Numbered from the stretch's first letter, positions 26,200-35,779 are shown. The stretch is DNA of 64,000 nucleotides from Gemmatimonadota bacterium (GCA_028877215.1 JAPPFJ010000010.1:1-64000); one strand, 5' to 3'. The notes: generated by a model from the letters alone, not told the origin. A program made the numbers and translations.

Positions 26200-27171
26200 A
26201 TGTCGGACACGGTATTGTATCTCTCGAGAAATGACGTGGAAGCGGTGCGTCTGTCGATGTCTGAGATCATCGACGGGCTGGACCGGATGTTTGTGGAAAA
26301 GGGAGAAGGCAAGGTGGAGATGCCGCCAAAGCCGGGCATCCACACGCAACCGGATGCATTCATTCATGCGATGCCGGCGTATATACCGAGCCTTGAATCG
26401 GCGGGAATGAAGTGGGTGTCGGGATACCCCGACAACCAGGCAAAGGGGTTGCCGTATATCAGCGGGTTGTTGATTCTGAACGATCCTGAGACCGGCATTC
26501 CAACGTGCGTGATGGACTGCACATGGATTACGGCAATGCGGACCGGAGCCGCAACGGCGGTTGCGGCGAAATACCTGGCGCGCAAAGACAGCGCTACGGT
26601 TGGCATTGTCGCCTGCGGCGTCCAGGGCCGTGGCAATCTTGAAGCGCTCTCGTGTGTTTTCGATATTCAGGAAGTAAGGGCCTACGATCTCTATCCGAAT
26701 CTTGCCGATCGATTCGCGGCGGAAATGGGACCCCGGCTGGATGTGCGGATAGAGCCGGTTCGCGAGGCTTCAGAGGCCGTCAGGGGACTGGACATCGTGG
26801 TGACCAGCGGCCCGGTCCTTCGACATCCGGAACCGGTGGTTGGCAGCGGGTGGTTGTCCGAGGGATCGTTTGCGTGTCCTCTGGATTTCGATTCATATTT
26901 TCGAGACGATGCGTTCCGCGAAGCGGACAAGCTGGCATGCGACGATACCGGCCAGTTGAACTATTACCGCAAGACCGGCTATTTCCGTGACACCCCCGAG
27001 CCGTATGCCGACCTCGGAGAAATCGCGGCGGGGTTGAAACCCGGACGGGAGTCGGCGAAGGAACGCACGATTGCGATCAATCTGGGCCTGGGCCTGGAAG
27101 ACATGGCCACTGCAATACTGGTTTATCGTCGCGCGGTGGAGCTGGAAATCGGGACCGTGCTGCCGCTGTAG
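26200..27171 (+). CDS. Ornithine cyclodeaminase/mu-crystallin family protein
   Basis: The 323-residue product has the family layout: LSRNDVEAVRLSMSEIIDGL at the N-terminus, MKWVSGYPDN and YISGLLILND in the catalytic half, TWITAMRTGAATAVAAKYLA, then the NAD-binding motif VGIVACGVQGRGN. Members include cyclodeaminases, ketimine reductases and alanine dehydrogenases, so the exact reaction is open. ATG follows GAGGAG. It precedes a serine hydrolase gene on the same strand by 35 bp, suggesting a small operon. Confidence 0.9.
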   Translation: MSDTVLYLSRNDVEAVRLSMSEIIDGLDRMFVEKGEGKVEMPPKPGIHTQPDAFIHAMPAYIPSLESAGMKWVSGYPDNQAKGLPYISGLLILNDPETGIPTCVMDCTWITAMRTGAATAVAAKYLARKDSATVGIVACGVQGRGNLEALSCVFDIQEVRAYDLYPNLADRFAAEMGPRLDVRIEPVREASEAVRGLDIVVTSGPVLRHPEPVVGSGWLSEGSFACPLDFDSYFRDDAFREADKLACDDTGQLNYYRKTGYFRDTPEPYADLGEIAAGLKPGRESAKERTIAINLGLGLEDMATAILVYRRAVELEIGTVLPL

Positions 27172-27206
27172 ACAGGCCCTTCAGACGAATACGCCGGGGA
27201 GGTGAA

Positions 27207-28328
27207 ATGACTCGACGGACCGACGATCCGGAACAGATCGGGCTATCCGAAGAAGGTATCCGGACGGCTTGCGGAATCCTGGAGGAGGCGGTGATCCGGG
27301 GAGAGCTGATGGGCGGCGCGCTGCAGGTGTCGCGGGGCGGTGTCTCCCTTCCGCCGGCGTGTTTCGGGCGCCGCAGACTGGCCACGGACGGTTGTCCGGT
27401 CGAGCCGGACACCCTGTTCCTGATCGCATCCATTACCAAGCCGATCGTGGCGGCGGCGGTAATGTCGCTCGTGGAGCGGGGCAACGTCTGCCTGGACGAC
27501 CCGGTGGCGGAGCTTGTACCGGAGTTCGGTCAGGCGGGCAAGGAAGGCGTACAGGTGCGGCATCTCCTGACCCACACTTCCGGACTCCCGGACATGCTCC
27601 CTCAGAATCTGGCATTGCGGGCGGAACATGCGCCGCTGGATGTCTTCATACAGCATATCTGCGGGGTGGAGCTGCTTTTCGATCCCGGAACGCGGATATC
27701 GTATCAGAGTTGCGGAATCGCGATGCTGGGCGAGATCGTTCAGCGAGTGGAGGCGACACCCATCCGGACCTTCCTGAAGCGTACTTTCTTCGATCCGCTG
27801 GGACTCGTGGATACGACGCTGGGATTGCTAAAACGGAGCCCGCGGGAGTCCGACGTAAAGATCCGCAGCGGCGAGTACGGCGGGGCTGACGTCGTGTCAT
27901 GGAACTGGAATTCAGACTACTGGCGCGGATTCGGCGCCCCGTGGGGAGGCCTTCTGACGACCACGGCGGAAATGACGGCGCTCTGTCAGACCTTTCTGTA
28001 CGGCGGTTCGCTGAACGGAATCCGCGTTCTGAAGCCTTCGACCGTCGCCGCAATGACAGCGGACCAGACGTCGGCGATGCCGGATCTGGCCCGGGCGGAC
28101 AGGCTCAGACAGCGATGGGGGTTGGGATGGCGCCTGCGCGACCGGGTGAGTTCAATCTTCAGCGATCTGACTTCGGACGCCACCTTCGGACACGAGGGGG
28201 CGACGGGCACGGTGGCGTGGGTGGATCCTGAAACCGAGACCACGTGCGTACTGTTTACCAACGACCCGCACGGCGCGGCTTCCCTGCGTCCGCGGGTGGG
28301 CAATGCGGTTGCGGCCTCGGTGATGTAG
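27207..28328 (+). CDS. Serine hydrolase, beta-lactamase/esterase (class C-like) family
   Basis: The 373-residue product has the SxxK nucleophile motif (ASITKPIV, around residue 75), LLTHTSGLPD, the Tyr motif as SYQSCGIAMLG in place of the common YSN, and a late GHEGATGTVAWVDP that stands for the KTG box. It has no signal peptide, so a cytoplasmic esterase or peptidase role fits better than antibiotic resistance. ATG follows GGGGAGG. It ends just before a low-complexity inverted repeat. Confidence 0.88.
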   Translation: MTRRTDDPEQIGLSEEGIRTACGILEEAVIRGELMGGALQVSRGGVSLPPACFGRRRLATDGCPVEPDTLFLIASITKPIVAAAVMSLVERGNVCLDDPVAELVPEFGQAGKEGVQVRHLLTHTSGLPDMLPQNLALRAEHAPLDVFIQHICGVELLFDPGTRISYQSCGIAMLGEIVQRVEATPIRTFLKRTFFDPLGLVDTTLGLLKRSPRESDVKIRSGEYGGADVVSWNWNSDYWRGFGAPWGGLLTTTAEMTALCQTFLYGGSLNGIRVLKPSTVAAMTADQTSAMPDLARADRLRQRWGLGWRLRDRVSSIFSDLTSDATFGHEGATGTVAWVDPETETTCVLFTNDPHGAASLRPRVGNAVAASVM

Positions 28329-28355
28329 TCGCAAACCGTACCGCGGCCGCCGCCT

Positions 28356-28490
28356 TTTTCGACTATTCGGGTTTTTCGTAGATTCAATAGACGAGAATTC
28401 GAATGAACGAGAAAACCAGAAGACGGATGATGTATTCCCGCACTTTCGTAGTCTCGTAGTTTCGCTTTTTCGTAGTTTCGCAGTCGTTCT
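28356..28490. repeat. Low-complexity inverted repeat of TCG/CTCG units, copy 1
   Basis: Left part: purine-rich GAGAATTCGAATGAACGAGA-like units. Centre: GATGATGTATTCC. Right part: TTCGTAGTCTCGTAGTTTCG-type units. The arms can pair imperfectly over tens of bases. It separates the convergent serine hydrolase and prs genes. Related stretches lie at 40090-40238 and 53000-53142; the 53 kb copy shares the ATGATGTATTCC centre. Confidence 0.65.
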
Positions 28491-29457
28491 ATCCTTCGAC
28501 GTGGACGTTGCCGAAGAGCGTGCTGACCGATTCGTCGTTGTGGATGCGGCGGATGGCTTCCGCCAGGATGGAAGCGACGGACAGTACCTTGATTTTTCCG
28601 TTCCGGACGTTTTCAGGTACCGGAATGGAATCTGAAACGACGAGTTCCGTGAGCACGGAGTTCTCCACGCGCTCAACCGCGGGGCCGGCCAGTACGGGAT
28701 GTACGATTGCGGCGCTGATATCCAGAGCCCCGTGTTCCCTCAGAGCCGCAGCTGCCTCGACCAGCGACCCGCCCGTGGAAATCAGGTCATCTATGATCAC
28801 GACGTTCTTTCCTTCCACGTCGCCGATGATGTTCAGAACTTCGGTCTGCGTTCCGCTCGAGCGTCTTTTGTCGACAATGGCCAGAGGGGCGTCCAGCAGC
28901 TCGGAATAGGCGCGGGTCATCTTGATGTTACCCACGTCGGGCGTGACCGTGACCAGGTTTTCCATGCCCTTCTCCATCAGGTAGTTTCCGAAGACATTGA
29001 TGGAGTAGAGATGGTCCATGGGGATGTCGAAGAATCCCTGGATCTGGTTGGAATGCAGATCCAGCGAGAGAACCCGTCTGGCGCCGGCGGTCACGATGAG
29101 ATTCCCGATCAGTTTGGCGGTGATCGGCACGCGCGGCCTGTCCTTCCGGTCCTGGCGGGCATAGCCGTAGTAGGGCAGCACTGCGGTAATGCGTCGCGCT
29201 GAAGCCCGGCGGGCCGCGTCGATGAGGATGAGGATCTCCATCAGGGCGTCGTTGGGCGTAAATTCCCCGTTGCCGCAGATGGGCTGAACGATGTAGACGT
29301 CGTTGCCACGCACGTTCTCGCGGATCTGGACGCTGGTTTCTCCTCCCGGAAAACTGGTGACTTCGGCCACTCCAAGTTCGATATCGAGATGTTGACAGAT
29401 TCCCTCGGCGAGGGATCTGTTTATGTTGCCGGTGAAGACCTGAAAGTCGTAACCCAA
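28489..29457 (-). CDS. prs: Ribose-phosphate pyrophosphokinase
   Basis: The 322-residue product makes PRPP from ribose 5-phosphate and ATP. Family marks are FPGGETSVQIRENVRG, the ATP loop ARQDRKDRPRVPI, LDLHSNQIQGFFDIP, and the PRPP signature NVVIIDDLISTGGSL. The start is TTG at 29457: an AAAGGAGG box lies 8 bases upstream and the product then begins GYDFQVFTGNINRSLA, matching the normal family start. Longer ATG-led extension is unlikely since it runs through the promoter region. A promoter at 29525-29553 fits. Confidence 0.95.
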   Translation of the reverse strand: MGYDFQVFTGNINRSLAEGICQHLDIELGVAEVTSFPGGETSVQIRENVRGNDVYIVQPICGNGEFTPNDALMEILILIDAARRASARRITAVLPYYGYARQDRKDRPRVPITAKLIGNLIVTAGARRVLSLDLHSNQIQGFFDIPMDHLYSINVFGNYLMEKGMENLVTVTPDVGNIKMTRAYSELLDAPLAIVDKRRSSGTQTEVLNIIGDVEGKNVVIIDDLISTGGSLVEAAAALREHGALDISAAIVHPVLAGPAVERVENSVLTELVVSDSIPVPENVRNGKIKVLSVASILAEAIRRIHNDESVSTLFGNVHVEG

Positions 29458-29524
29458 ATCGTCAGCCTCCTTTGGGGAGATCGAGTCGCGTGTTTGAATC
29501 GCCGATTCCGAAAACGTCGGTTGG

Positions 29525-29553
29525 AATATAAAAACCGCCAGACGCCGGAGCAA
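29525..29553 (-). promoter_or_regulatory. Sigma70-type promoter for prs
   Basis: On the minus strand TTGCTC (29553-29548), a 17-bp spacer and TATATT (29530-29525). The -35 box is only 6 bp from the -35 box of the divergent promoter at 29560. Confidence 0.5.
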
Positions 29554-29559
29554 TCGAAT

Positions 29560-29588
29560 TTGACAATGCGGGACGATTTGGATAGCGT
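29560..29588 (+). promoter_or_regulatory. Probable promoter for the RluA-family gene
   Basis: TTGACA (29560-29565), a 17-bp spacer and TAGCGT (29583-29588). The -10 box is weak. It is back to back with the prs promoter. Confidence 0.4.
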
Positions 29589-29656
29589 CAATTCATCGTC
29601 TGGGCGCGGCCTGTCGACGTGCCGCTGATTACCGGAAATATCATCCATCGAGTGCC

Positions 29657-30385
29657 GTGCTGACCCTCATCTACCAGGACGACCACTACGTTGCCGTTGA
29701 CAAACCGAGCGGCATCTTCGTACACCCGACCCGCCTGGGACGCCGGGAGCCCAACTGCATGTCCCGCCTGGGCAGGCAACTGGGTCGACCCGTATTCACG
29801 ATTCACAGGTTGGACCGCGCCACGTCGGGCGTGCTTCTTTTCGCGCTGAGTTCCGAGGCGGCCCGGAAAATGTGCCTCCTGTTTGAAAAGCGCCGCATCC
29901 GGAAGGAATACCTGGCCGTGGTTCGGGGATTTGCGCCCGAAACCGGACGGATCGATCATCCTCTGCGCAAAGACAGTAATAAACCGGCGGCGGACGCGGT
30001 GACCGACTTTGTCCGGATGGGAACAGCCGAACTTCAGGAACCCGTTGGCAGACATGATACAGCGCGTTTCTCACTGGTACGGGCCGTTCCTCATACCGGC
30101 CGCATGCACCAGATCCGGAGGCACATGGCCCACATCTCCCATCCCGTTCTCGGCGACACCAGGTACGGCGACGGCGCGCAGAACCGGTTCTTTCGCGCCC
30201 GATTCGGTATGCGCCGTCTGGCGCTGATGGCCGTCCGTCTCGCGTTTCTGCATCCGTATACCCGAGACGGCGTTTCTGTCGTCGCGGAACCGTCGGAGGA
30301 CCTCGAAGCGACGTTTACTGCGCTTGGCTGGAGCGAGTCGTCAGGGGCCTGGTCTCATCCGCCCCTGGCTTCCTCTACACTCTGA
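29657..30385 (+). CDS. RluA/TruC-type RNA pseudouridine synthase
   Basis: The 242-residue product isomerises uridine in tRNA or rRNA. It has the entry strand DDHYVAVDKPSGIFVHP, the catalytic Asp motif FTIHRLDRATSGVLLFA (around residue 53), KEYLAVVRG, and PHTGRMHQIRRHMAHISHP. No S4 domain is present, and size and start resemble TruC, which modifies tRNA U65. Start is GTG at 29657. The gene converges with a Gfo/Idh gene whose stop lies inside its last codons. Confidence 0.9.
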   Translation: MLTLIYQDDHYVAVDKPSGIFVHPTRLGRREPNCMSRLGRQLGRPVFTIHRLDRATSGVLLFALSSEAARKMCLLFEKRRIRKEYLAVVRGFAPETGRIDHPLRKDSNKPAADAVTDFVRMGTAELQEPVGRHDTARFSLVRAVPHTGRMHQIRRHMAHISHPVLGDTRYGDGAQNRFFRARFGMRRLALMAVRLAFLHPYTRDGVSVVAEPSEDLEATFTALGWSESSGAWSHPPLASSTL

Positions 30386-31419
30386 GGCCGCCCTGAAACG
30401 TCTCCGCCGGCCCACCTGTACAATCTGGGCAAAAGCGCCAGTGTTCGATCTTCGAGAGGAAGTCTTATGGGGGTACTGTTGCCGCGCGCGGATTGCCTGG
30501 CAGCAATGGACACCTCGAGGGCCTGGCGCAGATCATGACCGGTAATCCACGGTTCACCCCGCCCGCGTACTGCCGCCAGGAACGACCTGAGCGACCCGGT
30601 CAGATATTGAAATTCGCTCCATTCGTAAGGTTTATACTCCGTTTGCTCTTTGATACGTTGTCCGTCCGGATCAAATCCGCGGTAGACCTCCGGCGGCGCC
30701 CAGTTCCACCGCACGAGGGAATCGCCGGTCCACACATCCACCCCGCCGTGCGGTGTAGGCGTGCCGAATACCGCGCAATCGATGCCCGAACTCATTCGAA
30801 ACCATCCGTGAAGAACAAGACCCTCATCCGTTTCCGCAGCCAGCGACTCCTCCTGCGCTCCCCAGGCCATCACTTCCTCCACTTCCGCACCGGCAAACAA
30901 CCTGAGTACTGATATATGCTGACAACAACCGCCCGAAATTTCACCGCCGAATCCGTGAACGCTGGCCCCTCTCAATGCGCCGAATTCACCGGCGTGAATC
31001 CGCCGGGCTACTTCCTGAACCTCGTGCATCGCCCGCTGCAGATTGCCCCCGCCGAACACCACGTCCTGTTTTCTGCAGACGTCGACCATCTCGTCAGCAT
31101 CGGCCAGCAGACCGGCGATGGGTTTCTCCGCCGTCACCCCCTTCACACCCGCCTGTGCGCACGCCACCACCGCATCTTTAATGTACTTTACCGGCGTCAC
31201 CACGGAGGCCACGTCGGGAACCGCGTCACGCAACAGGGCCTCTGCGTCCGGATAAAGCGCCGTTACCCCGAATCGTTCGCCCACCGCCCGGCGTCGATCC
31301 GCGTTGACCTCGGCAATGGCGACGAGTTCCGTATCCGGATAGGCCGCAAATGCTTCGGCATAGACCTGGCCCATGCGACCACATCCGATAACCGCCGCGC
31401 GTAATTTGACGTCACTCAT
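30355..31419 (-). CDS. Gfo/Idh/MocA family oxidoreductase
   Basis: The product (354 residues) has the Rossmann start AAVIGCGRMGQVYAEAFAAY, VTPVKYIKDAVVACAQAG and the EKP motif in VTAEKPIAGLLADADEM, with the catalytic lysine. The C-terminal part has FGGEISGGCCQHISVLRLF. It probably acts on a sugar derivative. The ATG at 31419 follows GGGGAGAG. Its 3' end overlaps the pseudouridine synthase gene by 31 bases on the opposite strand. Confidence 0.88.
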   Translation of the reverse strand: MSDVKLRAAVIGCGRMGQVYAEAFAAYPDTELVAIAEVNADRRRAVGERFGVTALYPDAEALLRDAVPDVASVVTPVKYIKDAVVACAQAGVKGVTAEKPIAGLLADADEMVDVCRKQDVVFGGGNLQRAMHEVQEVARRIHAGEFGALRGASVHGFGGEISGGCCQHISVLRLFAGAEVEEVMAWGAQEESLAAETDEGLVLHGWFRMSSGIDCAVFGTPTPHGGVDVWTGDSLVRWNWAPPEVYRGFDPDGQRIKEQTEYKPYEWSEFQYLTGSLRSFLAAVRGRGEPWITGHDLRQALEVSIAARQSARGNSTPIRLPLEDRTLALLPRLYRWAGGDVSGRPQSVEEARGG

Positions 31420-31458
31420 CGTTCTCTCCCCTGCGTTGAAGGCCACGGTATCAACCGC

Positions 31459-32409
31459 ATGCCCGTCAATCCGAAACAGATCTCGATTATCCGTAGCGGC
31501 GCCATCGGCGACTTCGTGCTGACGCTGCCCGTGGTCAACGCGCTGCGCGCGGCTTATCCACGTTCATGCCTCCGACTCATCGGCAACCCGTCGATACTCC
31601 GCCTCGCCCCTGTTAGTGACCTCGTCGACATCAACAGCGCGGAAGTCGCCGGTCTATACAACCCTGTGGGGACGGTCCCTGAACGTACCCGCGCACTCTT
31701 CTCGGACGTCGATCTTCTTATCGCCTACGCCGTCGACCCGGATCGCAGCCTTCAGTCCCGGCTCGCCAATATTGTCCGCGGCCGGGCCATCGTATACGAC
31801 CCGCGCCCGAAAGCGGGCGTCCGCATCGTCGAACACCTCCTGACGCCGTTGAGACGGATGGGCATTCCCACTTCCGACCCGATACCCCGTATCCGTCCGG
31901 CCGTCGATGAAATGGCTCACGCAGGCGAGATCCTTAAAAAACACGGTCTGGCCTCCCCTCTGATAGCCATTCACCCCGGGAGCGGGGGCCGGGAGAAATG
32001 CTGGCCGCTGACTTCCTATCTCGAACTTGCCCACAGACTCGCCACTCGCGGAGCGGGCGTCATGGCCGTATGCGGGCCCGTGGAACGGAACGTCGCCGAT
32101 AAACTTCCGGCACACCTTCCCTGCCTGGCTCCCCGGGATCTTCGCAGCCTTGCCGCCCTGCTTCACGGAGTCGACCTGTTCATTGGAAACGATTCCGGCC
32201 CGGGACACATAGCAGCGGCGGTCGGCACCCCGACACTCACGCTTTTCGGTCCCACGGACGCTGTAACGTGGGCGCCGCGGCATCCCCACGCACGCATTCT
32301 CAGGGCCCCGGACGGCCGCCTCCCTGCGCTTTCTGTCGAATCCGTACTGAATGCCGCACTCAAACTCCTTGCAGCGGTACCGCCACCGCCGGATTCACAC
32401 CGAAATTAG
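31459..32409 (+). CDS. Glycosyltransferase family 9 (heptosyltransferase-like)
   Basis: The 316-residue product opens ISIIRSGAIGDFVLTLPVVNAL, the GT9 start, and has IAIHPGSGGREKCWP and DLFIGNDSGPGHIAAAVGTPTLTLFG, the nucleotide-sugar binding region. GT9 enzymes add heptose or related sugars to the lipopolysaccharide core, so the call supports a Gram-negative-type envelope. It is divergent from the Gfo/Idh gene with 39 bp between. No other lipopolysaccharide gene is nearby. Confidence 0.9.
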   Translation: MPVNPKQISIIRSGAIGDFVLTLPVVNALRAAYPRSCLRLIGNPSILRLAPVSDLVDINSAEVAGLYNPVGTVPERTRALFSDVDLLIAYAVDPDRSLQSRLANIVRGRAIVYDPRPKAGVRIVEHLLTPLRRMGIPTSDPIPRIRPAVDEMAHAGEILKKHGLASPLIAIHPGSGGREKCWPLTSYLELAHRLATRGAGVMAVCGPVERNVADKLPAHLPCLAPRDLRSLAALLHGVDLFIGNDSGPGHIAAAVGTPTLTLFGPTDAVTWAPRHPHARILRAPDGRLPALSVESVLNAALKLLAAVPPPPDSHRN

Positions 32410-32451
32410 TCCGCGCCGACGAGATACAACTACCGGTTCATGCCAATGGAT

Positions 32452-32480
32452 TTGACAGCCTGAAACCAATGTGGCATATT
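32452..32480 (+). promoter_or_regulatory. Sigma70-type promoter for PhyH gene
   Basis: TTGACA (32452-32457), a 17-bp spacer and CATATT (32475-32480), giving a leader of about 65 bases before the ATG at 32551. Confidence 0.6.
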
Positions 32481-32550
32481 AGGTCCCGACATCGATAGCA
32501 TTTTGGCTTCGTCTTTGGGTGTCGCTGGTACCAACCGCAAGGAGATTCGA

Positions 32551-33513
32551 ATGAGTGCCCTGCTCGACCTGACTTTTCGCGGAAACTCAATGGCGGGATC
32601 TGTCAACGACGTGGGCGAGTTGCGGCGTTCGGACGACGTCCTGCGCGATCCTGCCGCGCTTCACGCCCGAATGGCGGACGACGGCTACATCTACCTGCCC
32701 GGACTCCTCGACCCTGAAGAAGCGCTGGCGGCGCGGCTGGAAGTCATGAAACGCCTCGCCAGGATGGGCTCGGTGGACGAAACCCTTCCAGTCATCGAGG
32801 GGAAATACAAGCCGGGCGGCGGGCTCGGCACCATGTTCGACATCACACTCGACAATCCGGCGCTGACGAAAGTCCTCTATGACGGACCCATGATCCGTTT
32901 CTACGAACGATTCCTGGGAGGACCCGTCACCCATTTCGACTATACATGGTTTCGGGTCAAGGCGCCGGGAACCGCGTCTCCCACCCAACCCCACTACGAC
33001 GTTGTCTACATGGGCCGCGGAACCCCCAATCTCTTCACCTCCTGGACCCCGCTGGGGGACGTGCCCTTAGAAATGGGCGGCCTGATCGTCCTGGAGAATT
33101 CACACAAAAACGAACGCCTCCGGCACACATACGCGCGTACCGACGTGGACAAATACTGCGAGAACGAAGAAAAGGCCGGACGGATCGTTGAAACCGCCAG
33201 GATTCAGAAGCGCGACCTGACCGGCGAGGAACAGTCCCGAATCCGATGGAATTCCACCGGTTCGTATGCGTCCGACGCCATACAGGCTCGAAACGAGATT
33301 GGCGGCAGGTGGCTGACGGCGGACTACAAACTGGGCGACGTGCTTGTTTTTTCGATGCATACGATGCACGCCAGCTCCGACAACCGAACCGACCGGATTC
33401 GCATCTCCTCCGACTCCCGCTATCAACTCGCCTCCGAACCTCAGGACGAACGCTGGATCGGGACCCGTCCGCCGGCGCATGGCATTCGCGCGAAACAGGG
33501 CATGATCTGCTGA
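32551..33513 (+). CDS. Phytanoyl-CoA dioxygenase (PhyH) family protein
   Basis: The 320-residue product is a probable Fe(II)/2-oxoglutarate oxygenase of a longer subgroup. ARMADDGYIYLPGLLDPEEA starts the fold. The iron site is His-x-Asp in TQPHYDVVYMG and the distal His in VFSMHTMHASSDN, followed by the 2-oxoglutarate arginine in RIRISSDSRYQ. The ATG at 32551 has an AAGGAG box 7 bases upstream. It stands alone under its own promoter. Confidence 0.88.
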   Translation: MSALLDLTFRGNSMAGSVNDVGELRRSDDVLRDPAALHARMADDGYIYLPGLLDPEEALAARLEVMKRLARMGSVDETLPVIEGKYKPGGGLGTMFDITLDNPALTKVLYDGPMIRFYERFLGGPVTHFDYTWFRVKAPGTASPTQPHYDVVYMGRGTPNLFTSWTPLGDVPLEMGGLIVLENSHKNERLRHTYARTDVDKYCENEEKAGRIVETARIQKRDLTGEEQSRIRWNSTGSYASDAIQARNEIGGRWLTADYKLGDVLVFSMHTMHASSDNRTDRIRISSDSRYQLASEPQDERWIGTRPPAHGIRAKQGMIC

Positions 33514-33596
33514 CCGGTACTCGTTCGCGGATTGAAGTCACCGACCGATCCGTCCAAAGGTGAACGGTCCGGACTTCAACAGAATCGCCAGTTCTT

Positions 33597-35519
33597 TCAA
33601 TCCCCCTCTCTCGAGCCGCGTTCCTGCATCTGCCGCACAAACGAATTCTCCGAGTATTCTCCACGAACGGCGCTGAAATCGGCGGCAACCTCGTCCGCGC
33701 CACCGTCGGCGCCGTATCCGATTGCCGCGGCGGCGCCAAACTCCTTTTCCGCATCCGCCAGCACCCTTCTCGTGGCCGAGGCGCGCAACTTCCCGTGGGC
33801 CGCTTTCATTTCCACGAGGTCGTCTTCCGTCAGCGCTTCCACGTGGGCGCCGGTCCGGTCACGGTACGTACGGCGCACCCATGCCCACTCATCCGTTGCG
33901 TACATTCCGTCAGCCGACGCGAATGCCGCATTGAACGCCGCCACCGTGTCGATGTCTCCGGAAACGATATCCGTCTCAATCTTCGCCAGCCGTGACCCCG
34001 ACAGCAGCAAACCGCCCACATCCGCCCAACACTCATCGTATGCCTCCCCATCCATCGGGCCCAGCCCCTTTCCGTCCGCCACCCGCTGAAGGACCTTTTC
34101 AACCAGGTACAGGTCGATCGCGGCCGCGTAGCTCCTGATGCCGTGGCGCAGGACCAGGCGCCGGATCCTCACGCCGTTGTGGCGCACCTGATCCACGTCT
34201 CGCGGTGTCTTGTCGTACAGATCGTTGAGAAGCGCTTCTCCCCGCATCATCCGCTCGACCGTGTAGGGACTGAACACCTCGCACCGGATCCTGTCGCGCT
34301 TATCGGATGCCGTGCGCCGGTCCCGGTCCGGCCACTTATCGCCATCGCGGATGGTGCCTACCGTGTGCAGGTTCATCGCAGGCGTAAGAAAGCTCGCCCC
34401 CCTTTCCTCGACGAGGTACGAGAACGGCAAATCACGAATATCGAAGTTCGTCATATGCTTGCCGATTACAACGGTGAACGGCCCGACCGCGCTCGGCAGG
34501 AGCATATAGGAAGAGGATCCCGTCTTGCTTCCTCGTTCGAGTACACCCTGGTGCACCGGACCGAGCTTATACATGTGGTTGCTCTGGTTGGTCCCGCTGC
34601 CGGCATTGTAGAACGAATAGATCCCCGCGATCAGCAGCGTACTCTTGTGATGGGTTACCGTGTAAGGACCGCCGAACACCGCGCAGGCTTCGCCGTTAAA
34701 ACACTCCGAATTGGCGAAAAAGAGGGAATGCTCGGCGGAAAACTGCTTTCCGACCTCTACTCCCTGCCCAATAAAGCACCGGGTAAGAATCGCGCCACTC
34801 TCCACACGGGAGCCTTCCGCAATGATGAAATCCTCGGCCACGACGGATGCGCCAACCCGCGTGCGCGCCGCCGCCTCGCTCAAAACGGTCCCGTTCTTCA
34901 GCATGGCCGCCCCGACGACCTCCGCGCCGCAACCAACGTTGACATCCAGAATCTCGTTTACATGGGCTACAACGGCTCCTTCGCCAACCACGCCTGCGTC
35001 CGACGCGTTTTCTTCGACGTATGCGTCGACCATCGCCTGCAGACGCGACGTCATCTCCGTCCGGTACCGGTGCATGCTCATGACGTATGCGAACTGACTG
35101 GACATCTCATTGAATATCGGCACCTCGCGTCCACCCCCCTCGTTAACGGGTTCCACGACCGCACCGTTTCCGAATGCCGCGCCGGCGCGCGTCGCCATCT
35201 GCCCCACGTCCGTTACGACCGCCCCGTCGCCAACCCGGTAATTCGAGAGGTGACAGCGGACCCGCGTCACCCGCACGTTGTCCCCCAGTACGCAGTCTAT
35301 CAGGGTTGCGTCCGAAATCTCCGCCGGTAAATCCGCGCCAGCGAAGGATACGGTACCTTCCTGGGTGCCCAATTTTATCTGTCCGTAAAAACCGACACGC
35401 TTCACGCGATCCGGATTGAATCCGTGCTTCACTTCCACCTTCGACCAATCCTGGCACGCGCACCCGTTCCTTTCCATCGCCGCGACCTCATCCCTTGACA
35501 GCGCACGATATCCAGCCAT
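33597..35519 (-). CDS. DUF4954 protein (left-handed beta-helix type)
   Basis: The 640-residue product opens YRALSRDEVAAMERNGC, and continues with CVLGDNVRVTRV and repeated hexapeptide-like strands (AAMLKNGTVLSEAAARTRVG, VVAEDFIIAEGSRVESGAIL), typical of acyl- or nucleotidyltransferase beta-helices. It contains a cluster of His and Asn (SNHMYKLGPVHQGVLERGSK) and a helical C-terminus. DUF4954 is known from Bacteroidetes and related phyla without assigned function; a sugar-related enzyme is plausible. ATG follows AAGGAAGGAG. It is divergent from nagB, which may be a functional hint. Confidence 0.82.
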   Translation of the reverse strand: MAGYRALSRDEVAAMERNGCACQDWSKVEVKHGFNPDRVKRVGFYGQIKLGTQEGTVSFAGADLPAEISDATLIDCVLGDNVRVTRVRCHLSNYRVGDGAVVTDVGQMATRAGAAFGNGAVVEPVNEGGGREVPIFNEMSSQFAYVMSMHRYRTEMTSRLQAMVDAYVEENASDAGVVGEGAVVAHVNEILDVNVGCGAEVVGAAMLKNGTVLSEAAARTRVGASVVAEDFIIAEGSRVESGAILTRCFIGQGVEVGKQFSAEHSLFFANSECFNGEACAVFGGPYTVTHHKSTLLIAGIYSFYNAGSGTNQSNHMYKLGPVHQGVLERGSKTGSSSYMLLPSAVGPFTVVIGKHMTNFDIRDLPFSYLVEERGASFLTPAMNLHTVGTIRDGDKWPDRDRRTASDKRDRIRCEVFSPYTVERMMRGEALLNDLYDKTPRDVDQVRHNGVRIRRLVLRHGIRSYAAAIDLYLVEKVLQRVADGKGLGPMDGEAYDECWADVGGLLLSGSRLAKIETDIVSGDIDTVAAFNAAFASADGMYATDEWAWVRRTYRDRTGAHVEALTEDDLVEMKAAHGKLRASATRRVLADAEKEFGAAAAIGYGADGGADEVAADFSAVRGEYSENSFVRQMQERGSREGD

Positions 35520-35561
35520 GTGTGAATTCTCCTTCCTTCGCGATCCAGTTCAGGCGTGCGT

Positions 35562-35589
35562 ATCTTACTGAAAAACCGGTCATTATCAA
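35562..35589 (-). promoter_or_regulatory. Promoter for the DUF4954 gene
   Basis: On the minus strand TTGATA (35589-35584), a 16-bp spacer and TAAGAT (35567-35562), about 45 bases before the ATG. Confidence 0.45.
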
Positions 35590-35690
35590 ATCGGGCAGGT
35601 GGGTAAGATATTCAGCGCCGCACCCCCCGGCAAGCGTTTTCTGTGGAATTCCCCTCGCGTTTCGTCACTTCCCGTCGAAGGGCAAAACAC

Positions 35691-35719
35691 TTTACTTCAA
35701 TCCGGCCATTTGGTATATT
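35691..35719 (+). promoter_or_regulatory. Promoter for nagB
   Basis: TTTACT (35691-35696), a 17-bp spacer and TATATT (35714-35719), about 60 bases upstream of the nagB ATG. Confidence 0.45.
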
Positions 35720-35779
35720 GGCTGTCCTTTTCGGGCGATCGCTTATCCAGTAAACCGTATTCCATCGTGGGAGTACCGG

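Noticed and set aside
28356..28490. Possible CRISPR array
   Set aside because: The repeated words vary in length and sequence and there are no regular spacers or cas genes.
34143..35330. 395-codon plus-strand frame
   Set aside because: It is antisense to the DUF4954 gene and has no recognisable domain.
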